This document shows positions 57,220 through 64,000 of a stretch of DNA of 64,000 nucleotides, one piece after another (positions within the stretch are counted from its first letter, which is position 1; the number at the start of each line of letters is the position of its first letter). A program made the translations under genes and the position numbers. The notes beneath the pieces were generated by a model that had not been told where the DNA came from, made no database searches, and worked only from the letters and a program-made list of their open reading frames with translations. Location: positions 62,001 to 126,000 of the forward strand of contig CATOSI010000003.1 of assembly GCA_951812505.1 (NCBI GenBank). Direction: 5' to 3'. Source of the stretch: an uncultured Dehalococcoidia bacterium. GTDB lineage: Bacteria; Chloroflexota; Dehalococcoidia; Lucifugimonadales; UBA1123.

Positions 57220-59421
57220 ATGATTAGCAAGAAACTGATGACGAAGAAGATCCTGATTGGGCCGGTCGCGGGCGCCATACTCAGCGCAGGGATACTGATC
57301 GGCTGCACGGTTGACACTGGATCGGAAGGCAGAGAAGGTGGCCCCGAAGGTGTCACCATAAGTCAGGATATCGGTGGCGAGGCCAAAGGCGAGCACGGCA
57401 GCGGCGGCGCCGCTGAAAGCGGCAGAGAGTCCGGCAGCGAGAGCGGCGGCAGCGAAGAAGGCAGCGGCGCGGGTATGCTGGCGCCGGATGAGACCTTCGA
57501 CACGATTCGCGGCGGCGCGCGGCTGATACTCAACTACGACGCTACAGGCAACGCCTTCATAGGCTCTGTGGAGAACACCACCAACAATACGCTGACCAAC
57601 GTCAGAATCGAAGTGCACCTTTCGAACGGAACCGAGCTTGGGCCAACCACCCCTGTGGACATGGCTCCGGGCGAGTCCCTGGCGATCAACCTGCCCTCGA
57701 CACCCGAATCCTTCACCGGATGGACGCCTCACGCCGAGGTCGGCGGAGGCGAAGGCGGCGGTGAGTCGGGCGGCGGCGAGAGTGGCCCGGATGGACCCGA
57801 AGGTACCGAGTCCGGCAGTGAAGCGGCGATGGAAGCGGCGATGTCCAGCCCGATAACTGCGCTGGACAAGACATGGAACGGCGTCCTGGGTGGACTGGCG
57901 GTCTCGGCTCGCTACGATGCGGCAACCCAGTCCGTCCACACGACGGTGCAGAACACGACCGCGCAGACGCTGTGCTACGTGCAGGCCGAACCTCACCTGA
58001 AGTCCGGGACGCAGACAGTGGGTGAGCTTGGCCCGGGCAAGATGGGAGACCTGAACCCCGGACAGCAGGCGACCTCAGTTCTGTCGGTGTCCAGCGAGCC
58101 GGAGCTCGCGGGAGTTGCCTACGACGGGTACGTGGTCCACATGGAAGTATTCGACTGCGGCGGCCCCGGTCCTGTGGCCCACACGGGCGCTGAGGGCGGC
58201 AGCGGCGAAGGCTCCGGCAGCGAAGGCGGCAGTGAGTCAGGTAGTGAATCCGGTAGCGAAGGCAGTGGCGGCAGCGAAGAGGGCAGCGGCGCGGGTATGC
58301 TCGCGCCGGACGAGACCTTCGACACGGTTCGCGGCGGCGCAAGGTTGATAATGAACTACGACGCTACAAGCAACGCCTTCATAGGCTCTGTGGAGAACAC
58401 CACCAACAATACGCTGACCAACGTCAGGATCGAAGTGCACCTGTCCAATGGAACCGAGCTCGGCCCGACCACTCCTGTGGACATGGCTCCGGGCGAGTCC
58501 CTGGCGATCAATCTGCCCTCGACACCCGAATCCTTCACCGGATGGACGCCCCACGCAGAGGTCGGCGGAGGCGAAGGCGGCGGTGAGTCCGGTGGTGAGC
58601 AGGCGGGCGGCGAGAGTGGCCCTGATGGACCCGAAGGTACCGAGTCCGGCAGTGAGGCGGCGATGGAAGCGGCTATGTCCAGCCCGATAACTGCGCTGGA
58701 CAAGACCTGGAACGGCGTTCTGGGTGGACTGGCAGTCTCGGCGAGCTACGATGCGGCAACCCAGTCCGTCCACACGACGGTGCAGAACACGACCTCGCAG
58801 ACGCTGTGCTACGTGCAGGCCGAACCTCATCTGAAGTCCGGGACGCAGACAGTGGGCGAGCTTGGCCCGGGCAAGATGGGAGACCTGAACCCCGGACAGC
58901 AGGCGACCTCAGTTCTGTCGGTGTCCAGTGAGCCGGAGCTCGCGGGAGTTGCCTACGACGGGTACGTGGTCCACATGGAAGTATTCGACTGCGGCGGCCC
59001 CGGTCCTGTGGCCCACACGGGCGCTGAGGGCGGCAGCGAAGGCGCTGAAGGCTCCAGCGGCAGCGAAGAGGGCAGCGGGGCTACGCTGGCTCCCGATGCG
59101 ACCTTCGATGCGATTCGGGGCGGCACGCGGCTCATCATGAGCTACGACCCCATGAGCAACGCCTTCAAGGGAATCGTTCAGAACACGACTGACAGCGTTC
59201 TGACCAATCTCAGGATAGAAGTGCATCTGTCGAACGGGACCGAGCTTGGGCCGACGACCCCTGTGGACATGGCTCCGGGCCAGGCGCTGCTGGTAATGAT
59301 GCCCTCGACGCCTGAACTCTTCACTGGCTGGATAGCGCACGCCGAGGTGGGCGGCGGCGAGGGAAGCGGTGAGGCCGGCGGCGAGCATGGCTCCGGCGGC
59401 GAGCGGAAAGGAGGCGGCTAG
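57220..59421 (+). CDS. Large modular lipoprotein with alternating A and B beta domains
   Basis: The 733-residue lipoprotein has a signal peptide ending in lipobox Cys29 (ILIGC). Modules alternate A-B-A-B-A. Module A (about 85 residues, 'TFDTIRGGARLILNYDATGN' ... 'LTNVRIEVHLSNGTELGPTT' ... 'FTGWTPHAEVGG') looks like an FxLYD/NEAT-like beta sandwich. Module B (about 110 residues, 'VSARYDAATQSVHTTVQNTT' ... 'GDLNPGQQATSVLSV') has two Cys. Gly/Ser/Glu-rich linkers separate them. The first two A-B pairs are nearly identical (822-bp period). The product is surface exposed and acidic; no enzyme motif is visible. The downstream two-component genes may respond to it or regulate it. Confidence 0.82.
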   Translation: MISKKLMTKKILIGPVAGAILSAGILIGCTVDTGSEGREGGPEGVTISQDIGGEAKGEHGSGGAAESGRESGSESGGSEEGSGAGMLAPDETFDTIRGGARLILNYDATGNAFIGSVENTTNNTLTNVRIEVHLSNGTELGPTTPVDMAPGESLAINLPSTPESFTGWTPHAEVGGGEGGGESGGGESGPDGPEGTESGSEAAMEAAMSSPITALDKTWNGVLGGLAVSARYDAATQSVHTTVQNTTAQTLCYVQAEPHLKSGTQTVGELGPGKMGDLNPGQQATSVLSVSSEPELAGVAYDGYVVHMEVFDCGGPGPVAHTGAEGGSGEGSGSEGGSESGSESGSEGSGGSEEGSGAGMLAPDETFDTVRGGARLIMNYDATSNAFIGSVENTTNNTLTNVRIEVHLSNGTELGPTTPVDMAPGESLAINLPSTPESFTGWTPHAEVGGGEGGGESGGEQAGGESGPDGPEGTESGSEAAMEAAMSSPITALDKTWNGVLGGLAVSASYDAATQSVHTTVQNTTSQTLCYVQAEPHLKSGTQTVGELGPGKMGDLNPGQQATSVLSVSSEPELAGVAYDGYVVHMEVFDCGGPGPVAHTGAEGGSEGAEGSSGSEEGSGATLAPDATFDAIRGGTRLIMSYDPMSNAFKGIVQNTTDSVLTNLRIEVHLSNGTELGPTTPVDMAPGQALLVMMPSTPELFTGWIAHAEVGGGEGSGEAGGEHGSGGERKGGG
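57472..59120. repeat. ~822-bp tandem direct repeat inside the modular lipoprotein gene
   Basis: The A-B segment starting GGTATGCTGGCGCCGG at 57472 recurs at 58294, with many long identical stretches and scattered silent changes. The third A module (from about 59080) is more diverged. Copy-number change by recombination is likely. Confidence 0.85.
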
Positions 59422-59557
59422 GGTAAATTGGAATCGAACGAGGGAAGATGTCGAAACTTCGATTGAAGTGAGATAATCTAACCACAGGCATATCTGAGGA
59501 ATGGACGCGGCGCCTGAACAAGGGCGTCGCGTCCAGGATGGTTTCAGAGGGAAGGCG

Positions 59558-60235
59558 ATGAGCGGCACGGTATTGATAGTAGAAGACGATACGAGAATCG
59601 CCAACTGGGTCAAGGTGTACTTCGAGCGAGCGGGATTCTACGCTGAGGTTACTCATGACGGCGCGTCTGGCTTGGCGCTGGCCCGCAACCTGGATCCGGA
59701 CCTGATAATCCTCGACCTGATGCTTCCACGCCTCGACGGTGTGGAACTGTGCAGAATCCTGCGTCGAGAGTCGGACGTTCCGATAATCATGCTGACGGCC
59801 AGGGAAGCCCATGCCGAGCGAATCCTCGGACTGGACAGCGGGGCCGACGATTACATCGTCAAGCCCTTCGACCCGGATGAAGTCATCGCGCGCGCCGAAG
59901 CGGTGCTGCGTCGAGTCAAGGGAAAGGTCCAGCAGGTGCTGACACATGGCAACATCACGCTGAACGAGACCACCCGCAGCGTGACAGTCAACGAAGAACC
60001 CGTGACGCTGAGCCAGGCGCAGATCGCTCTGCTTTCGACTTTCATGCGCCATCCCAACCAGGCTCTCACCCGCGATCAGTTGATCTCGCTGACCTTCAAC
60101 CACGAATTCGACGGGTTCGACCGCGCCATAGACAGCCAGATCGCCCGCCTCAGAAGGCAGATAAACCGGAATGGCAGGCAGCCCATTCAGACTGTGTACG
60201 GTGTCGGCTACAGGTTCGTGACGGAGGACGAGTGA
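59558..60235 (+). CDS. Response regulator, OmpR family
   Basis: A 225-residue regulator: receiver domain (about 1-118) with acidic pair EDD near residues 8-10, phosphoacceptor Asp in LIILDLMLPRLDG near residue 51, and Lys in YIVKPFDPDE; winged-helix domain (about 128-222) ending VYGVGYRFVTEDE. ATG at 59558 with an AGAGGGAAGG ribosome site is chosen over an upstream ATG at 59501. It overlaps the kinase gene by one base (TGATG). It is BaeR/MtrA-like by sequence; the stimulus is unknown. It follows the modular lipoprotein gene by 136 bases. Confidence 0.92.
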   Translation: MSGTVLIVEDDTRIANWVKVYFERAGFYAEVTHDGASGLALARNLDPDLIILDLMLPRLDGVELCRILRRESDVPIIMLTAREAHAERILGLDSGADDYIVKPFDPDEVIARAEAVLRRVKGKVQQVLTHGNITLNETTRSVTVNEEPVTLSQAQIALLSTFMRHPNQALTRDQLISLTFNHEFDGFDRAIDSQIARLRRQINRNGRQPIQTVYGVGYRFVTEDE

Positions 60236-61719
60236 TGTCGCTGCGCTGGCGAATCATGGGTTCGCTCGTCTTTGTCATCGTTCTTGCCGTGCTGATCAGC
60301 GTCGGCGTGGGCTATTACGCGACGCAGGACCGCCTGGGCGCGTTCGTTGACCAGATAGGCGATAACGAGGCTACCCTGTTAGCCCGCAATCTGAGTCGGG
60401 AGTACACCGCCGCCGGTGGCTGGGAAACGGTGGACAGGGCGCTGTCCGAGGCCGGATACATCTACGATGGAGTTCGGAGCGGGGAGGGTCACGCGGAAGC
60501 CGGAGGGGAGTCATCGGAGCTCTTTCACCAGGACCGGGTGCGAATCGTCATCGTCGGCGCCGATGGACGTGTGGTGAAGGACAACCTATCTGAACTGTTA
60601 CCTGGAACCACCGTATCCGACCTGGATGGTCATGGAGGGACGGTGTTCGATTTGACCACGAACCGCCCCGTGGGCCATGTCTATGTGGATGTAAACCATG
60701 AGTTCTTATCGTCCGAGTCGCACGGATTTCTGAGCGCTCTCCTGTATATCATCCTGATTGGCGGAATGTTGACAATCGGCGTCGCTGTGCTGCTGGCCGC
60801 CTGGTTGTCCAAACAGATCACGGCGCCTGTGACCGCGCTCACGGAGGCGACCCAGACAATCGCCCAGGGGGATACGACTCGGCTGCCGGTCACTTCCTCG
60901 GATGAGCTGGGCCGGATGAGCGCCGCCTTCAACCGGATGACCTCTGCCCTGGAAACCCAGCGCGAGCTACGCAGGCGGCTGATAAACGACGTCTCCCACG
61001 AACTGAATACGCCGCTGAGCGTCATACAACTGGAGGCGAGAGGGCTGCAAGACGGACTACAGACCCCTGAGAGCGCGTCAGACCACATCATCCAGGAAGT
61101 GGACAGGCTGCGCGGCCTCGTGACCGATCTGGACTGGCTTGCCGAGACGGATCACGGTGAGTTGAGGCTCTCGCTCGAAACAAGCTCGGTTTACGAACTG
61201 CTCACCGCGGAGGTGGAACGCTGGCAGCCCCAGTCTCAGGCTCAACAGGTCGAAATATCGCTGGAAGTAGCCGCCGACCTCCCGGACATTGACCTCGATC
61301 AGATGCGCATGAGCCAGGCATTGGGAAATATCGTGGGCAACGCCGTTCATGCCACCGATGCGGGCGGGAGTATTGCGCTCAGGGCGGAGTTGGAAAGCGA
61401 CCCCGCATCTGGTACGGGGCAGGCTCAGGCGTTGGCCATCTCGGTGATTGATGACGGGATCGGCATTGACGCCGCGGACCTTCCCCACATCTTCGACCGC
61501 TTCTACCGCACCGACCAGTCCCGGGGTCGCGGGATAGGCGGCGCCGGGCTGGGACTGGCCATCACCCGGGCCATAGTCGAAGCGCACGGCGGCACGATTG
61601 CTGTGGCGAGCGATGGGTTCGGACAAGGCGCTACAGTGACTATTCGCCTTCCCCTGAATGGGCCCTCGGGCATGGACTCCGCTTTAGCAGGCGCGCGCTT
61701 TTCAGCGTCGTCTGGCTAA
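60235..61719 (+). CDS. Sensor histidine kinase, partner of the preceding regulator
   Basis: A 494-residue membrane kinase with N-terminal helix (about 5-25), an extracytoplasmic sensor domain (about 26-160, including a Glu/Gly/His-rich loop 'GEGHAEAGGESSELFH'), second helix ('ALLYIILIGGMLTIGVAVLL', about 165-190), HAMP (to about 240), phosphoacceptor SHELNTPLS (about 257), and ATPase motifs 'NIVGNAVHA', 'DDGIGIDAADLP' and 'GGAGLGLAI'. It starts at ATG immediately overlapping the regulator stop, with GGAGG upstream. Its 3' end overlaps the convergent HAD gene by 18 bases. The stimulus is probably extracellular, perhaps cell-envelope related given the adjacent lipoprotein. Confidence 0.92.
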   Translation: MSLRWRIMGSLVFVIVLAVLISVGVGYYATQDRLGAFVDQIGDNEATLLARNLSREYTAAGGWETVDRALSEAGYIYDGVRSGEGHAEAGGESSELFHQDRVRIVIVGADGRVVKDNLSELLPGTTVSDLDGHGGTVFDLTTNRPVGHVYVDVNHEFLSSESHGFLSALLYIILIGGMLTIGVAVLLAAWLSKQITAPVTALTEATQTIAQGDTTRLPVTSSDELGRMSAAFNRMTSALETQRELRRRLINDVSHELNTPLSVIQLEARGLQDGLQTPESASDHIIQEVDRLRGLVTDLDWLAETDHGELRLSLETSSVYELLTAEVERWQPQSQAQQVEISLEVAADLPDIDLDQMRMSQALGNIVGNAVHATDAGGSIALRAELESDPASGTGQAQALAISVIDDGIGIDAADLPHIFDRFYRTDQSRGRGIGGAGLGLAITRAIVEAHGGTIAVASDGFGQGATVTIRLPLNGPSGMDSALAGARFSASSG

Positions 61720-62361
61720 ACTTGTTAAGCCCTCTATAGCAGAAGGCAATTCCCTGAACGCAGCGACCCTGGCAGTTGCTTTGGACAAATCGTGAGCTGC
61801 AGTGAACTCGTTTGCGACCACGATGCAGTCAATACCGGCCGCTATTGCCGACTTCAACCCTCTCGCCGAGTCTTCGATAACCACCGTTTCAGCGGCAGTA
61901 GCGCCAAAGCGTTGGAGTCCTCTCAGATAGGGTTCGGGATGTGGTTTAGCTCGCTCGTAATCCTCCCGAGTCAAATAGAATTCCATATGATCCAGGATGG
62001 ATCGCCTTTCGTGTATTAAGGCGAAATCAGGTGGTTTGGAGGTAGTAATTATGCCCATCCTGTACTCACCTGCGAGTACGTCCAGCGTTTCCAGGACACC
62101 CTTGATTTCGATGTCTTCGGTGGTCAGGTATTCCTGGTAGTACCGGTTTCTTAGTTCTCGGCCACGATTGATTTCAGATTCGGATATTCCTGAAACTCGC
62201 GCCGCCTCCCACGCGGAAACCCCATTGGCCATATTCACCAAATATTCGTCTCGTAGGAGATCAATTCCGAGAGATGCCAGCGCTCGTTTGTTTGCAAGGT
62301 AATACCACTGTTCTGTTTCGACTAAAACCCCATCATGGTCGAAGAGAATGTATTTTTTCAC
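61702..62361 (-). CDS. HAD-superfamily hydrolase, beta-phosphoglucomutase-like
   Basis: A 219-residue HAD enzyme with a helical C1 cap. Motif I LFDHDGVLVET (6-16) contains the nucleophile Asp8 and Asp10; here a His stands between them (DHDG) where most have Leu or Met. Motif II IITTSKP (about 104-110), motif III Lys in AKPHPEPYLRGL (about 138-149), and motif IV VIEDSARGLKSAIAAG (about 160-175) are intact. Family members include phosphoglycolate phosphatase and sugar-phosphate phosphatases; the substrate is unknown. The GTG start directly follows the TGA of purC, so they are co-transcribed. Confidence 0.88.
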   Translation of the reverse strand: MKKYILFDHDGVLVETEQWYYLANKRALASLGIDLLRDEYLVNMANGVSAWEAARVSGISESEINRGRELRNRYYQEYLTTEDIEIKGVLETLDVLAGEYRMGIITTSKPPDFALIHERRSILDHMEFYLTREDYERAKPHPEPYLRGLQRFGATAAETVVIEDSARGLKSAIAAGIDCIVVANEFTAAHDLSKATARVAAFRELPSAIEGLTSLARRR

Positions 62362-63351
62362 TCATGTGATTCCTTCAAGGTTGCTTTCCAAACGTGTCTC
62401 GACCGGTTGGTCCGCCTCTGGAAACTCGAAAGAGCGACCGGTGATCCTCTCGTAGAGGTAGATGTAGCGTCTTGAGAGCTCGATTACAAGGTCGTCCGGC
62501 GCTGGTGGCAGGACCTCGTCCTCGTAGGGGTTGCAGTTCTCCGTGAACCAGAGCCGGAGGAATTCTTTGTCCACGTTGTCGGGTTCCTGCTCATCCATCA
62601 TGCGCTGTTGATAAGAGTCGGCGATCCAGTAGCGACTGGAGTCAGGGGTGTGGATCTCGTCGATCAGAAGGATCTCACCGTTCTCGTCACGGCCCATTTC
62701 ATATTTGGTATCGACGAGAATCAGGCCATGTTCGGCTGCCTTGGCTTGACCGAAGGCGAAGAGTTCCTGCGCGATGCTGCTGCATCGTTCCCAATCATCG
62801 GCCGTCATCCAGTTCTCGGCCACGATCTCGTCAGGGCTGATCGGACGGTCGTGATGCTCCTCCTTGGTGGTCGGTGTGAGGTAATTCGTCGGGAGCTTCT
62901 GGTTCTTGAGCAGGCCGTCGGGCAAATCTATGCCACAGTAGCGACGCTGACCACTCTGGTAAACCGTCCAGATGGAGGTGTCCGTGGTTCCGGTGATGTA
63001 TCCACGCACCACGAACTCAATCGGGAAGACGGTACATTTTTTGGCAATCGTGACGTTTGGATCGGGGATGGATAGAACCTGATTCGGCACGATATGGCGG
63101 GTCTGTTCAAACCACCATGCGCTCGTCATGTTGAGAGCCTGCCCTTTGAAGGGGATAGCGGCCAGCACCCGGTCGAAGGCGCTCTGTCGGTCGGTGGTGA
63201 CGAGTGCCATACGATCCCCAAGATCGTATCGGTCCCGTACTTTGCCTATGAACTTCTCACCTTGAGAAAGATTCGTCTCAATGAGGCAGTTTCCGAGCTC
63301 TTGTCGTATTCGATCGGCGTAGCCTTCCGGGGTGTGAATAGCGTTGTCCAT
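62362..63351 (-). CDS. purC: Phosphoribosylaminoimidazole-succinocarboxamide synthase (SAICAR synthase)
   Basis: A 329-residue purine-biosynthesis enzyme that joins aspartate to CAIR using ATP. Recognisable segments: 'GKVRDRYDLGDRMALVTTDR' at the ATP site, 'IEFVVRGYITGTTDTSIW', the signature 'LILVDTKYEMGRDENGEILL' and 'LIDEIHTPDSSRYW'. It is of the longer class (about 300-330) rather than the 240-residue Escherichia coli type. It lies just downstream of the tRNA cluster on the same strand and may be transcribed with it. ATG start. Confidence 0.94.
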   Translation of the reverse strand: MDNAIHTPEGYADRIRQELGNCLIETNLSQGEKFIGKVRDRYDLGDRMALVTTDRQSAFDRVLAAIPFKGQALNMTSAWWFEQTRHIVPNQVLSIPDPNVTIAKKCTVFPIEFVVRGYITGTTDTSIWTVYQSGQRRYCGIDLPDGLLKNQKLPTNYLTPTTKEEHHDRPISPDEIVAENWMTADDWERCSSIAQELFAFGQAKAAEHGLILVDTKYEMGRDENGEILLIDEIHTPDSSRYWIADSYQQRMMDEQEPDNVDKEFLRLWFTENCNPYEDEVLPPAPDDLVIELSRRYIYLYERITGRSFEFPEADQPVETRLESNLEGIT

Positions 63352-63409
63352 TTAATGTTGTCTCCGCTGAAATCGCCATCAATGGTGGAGTTCGCAAATC
63401 GGTATGTCA

Positions 63410-63487
63410 TGGTGGGCGATAGAGGACTCGAACCTCTGACCTTCTGTGTGTAAGACAGACGCTCTAACCAAGCTGAGCTAACCGCCC
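63410..63487 (-). tRNA. tRNA-Val (UAC)
   Basis: Acceptor GGGCGGT pairs with ATCGCCC. The anticodon loop CTTACAC gives anticodon UAC. The T loop TTCGAGT is present, and the 3' CCA is encoded in the DNA (63410-63412). Confidence 0.95.
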
Positions 63488-63515
63488 ACGAAGGGGAAAT
63501 GTTGTGCGGTGGGAG

Positions 63516-63591
63516 TGGCGCGCTTGGTGGGACTCGAACCCACGGCCTCATCCTCCGCAGGGATGCGCTCTATCCACTGAGCTACAAGCGC
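63516..63591 (-). tRNA. tRNA-Arg (GCG)
   Basis: Acceptor GCGCTTG pairs with CAAGCGC. Anticodon stem CATCC/GGATG encloses the loop CTGCGGA, giving anticodon GCG, which reads CGC. Most bacteria read CGN arginine codons with an ACG (inosine) tRNA instead. CCA is encoded (63516-63518). Confidence 0.93.
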
Positions 63592-63624
63592 GCGATCTCA
63601 AGAAACCGCAACAGATATTGGAGA

Positions 63625-63710
63625 TGGTGCCGAAGGAGGGATTTGAACCCACACACCCTTACGGGTACTACGTCCTGAACGTAGCGCGTCTGCCGTTCCG
63701 CCACTTCGGC
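63625..63710 (-). tRNA. tRNA-Leu (CAG)
   Basis: Acceptor GCCGAAG pairs with CTTCGGC. Anticodon stem CTACG/CGTAG encloses TTCAGGA, giving CAG. The long variable arm (TACCCGTAAGGGTG) is typical of class II tRNAs. CCA is encoded (63625-63627). Confidence 0.95.
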
Positions 63711-63759
63711 ACTGTTGAAGAAATACGCTCCTTGAACTCATGGCCCTGCCGGTTATCGG

Positions 63760-63835
63760 TGGTGGGCGGTCGAGGATTTGAACCTCGGACCTCTCGCGTG
63801 TGAGGCGAGCGCTCTAACCACTGAGCTAACCGCCC
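63760..63835 (-). tRNA. tRNA-Val (CAC)
   Basis: Acceptor GGGCGGT pairs with ACCGCCC. Anticodon stem CTCGC/GCGAG encloses CTCACAC, giving CAC. CCA is encoded (63760-63762). Confidence 0.95.
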
Positions 63836-63933
63836 GGGCATTCCGCGCATTCGCCGGAAGCGCTCCGTTCAGCGGCGCTCGCGCCACGGCCCGTCTTTCG
63901 GCCAGGTTGCCACTCATCGCCATCGCCGTTGAG

Positions 63934-64000
63934 TGGCAACGACAGGATTTGAACCTGTGACCTAGCGCTTATGAAGCGCCCGCTCTGACCGCTGAGCTAC
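63934..64000 (-). tRNA. tRNA-Met (CAU), 5' end cut by the window edge
   Basis: The T arm ACAGG-TTCAAAT-CCTGT and the anticodon loop TTCATAA (CAU) are clear. The 3' acceptor CGTTGCC implies a 5' GGCAACG, of which only the last base is inside the window. Unlike its four neighbours, no CCA is encoded after the discriminator A. It is most likely the elongator Met tRNA; a lysidine-modified Ile tRNA has the same anticodon and is not excluded. Confidence 0.85.

Overview
The window is 64 kb of dense, moderately high-GC bacterial chromosome. Gene content points to a Chloroflexota lineage, probably a free-living aerobic Dehalococcoidia/SAR202-like organism. The reasons are the mix of GMC oxidoreductase, flavin-dependent LLM oxidoreductase, amidohydrolases and a fused FAD/Fe-S oxidase, a split two-subunit glycine decarboxylase, the Rex repressor, Ala/Pro/Gln-rich lipoprotein linkers, and frequent TTG/GTG starts. 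This assignment is an inference from family content; no rRNA gene is present. No insertion sequence, prophage or CRISPR array was seen.

Region by region. (1) 0-1 kb: end of a molybdenum hydroxylase operon (FAD subunit plus the start of the 2Fe-2S subunit). (2) 1.2-10.1 kb: a complete phosphate module on the minus strand, reading phoB-phoR-uppP-pstS-pstC-pstA-pstB-phoU. Its PstS carries two almost identical phosphate-binding domains, and a Pho-box-like array of 11-bp repeats lies upstream of pstS. (3) 10.2-14.8 kb: a gene fragment, a zinc-ribbon coiled-coil protein, a serine-recombinase-like protein lacking catalytic residues, pyrD and a HAD phosphatase. (4) 14.8-19.9 kb: pyruvate dehydrogenase operon (lpd, E1 alpha, E1 beta, E2). 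(5) 19.9-21.6 kb: a small accessory islet of broken and tiny genes. (6) 21.9-29.6 kb: amidohydrolase, FAD/Fe-S oxidase, a GreA with an extra N-terminal domain, an Lrp regulator, an ABM monooxygenase and a GMC oxidoreductase. (7) 29.7-38.2 kb: bifunctional nuclease, then the whole F1Fo ATP synthase operon, which includes an extra 37-residue copy of the subunit b membrane anchor. (8) 38.4-46 kb: Rex with its own promoter/operator, a zinc alcohol dehydrogenase, an amidohydrolase, an LLM oxidoreductase, an Mrr-like nuclease and FtsH. (9) 46.3-52 kb: glycine cleavage genes gcvT-H-PA-PB, a peroxiredoxin whose active-site residue is encoded by an in-frame TGA (probable selenocysteine), and tRNA m1A58 methyltransferase. 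(10) 52-57 kb: MidA-type methyltransferase, small proteins, citrate synthase, and an unknown CxCxxC protein. (11) 57-61.7 kb: a large modular lipoprotein followed by a two-component system. (12) 61.7-64 kb: HAD hydrolase, purC, and five tRNA genes, the last cut by the window edge.

The core metabolic sections fit together: PDH and citrate synthase feed the TCA cycle, Rex senses NADH, and ATP synthase uses the proton gradient. Intergenic spaces carry short palindromic repeat families, including one identical in form to the Neisseria dRS3 element (ATTCCC-N8-GGGAAT). The observations most worth a second look are the selenocysteine peroxiredoxin, the tandem PstS, the mini subunit b, the apparently dead serine recombinase, and the GreA fusion.
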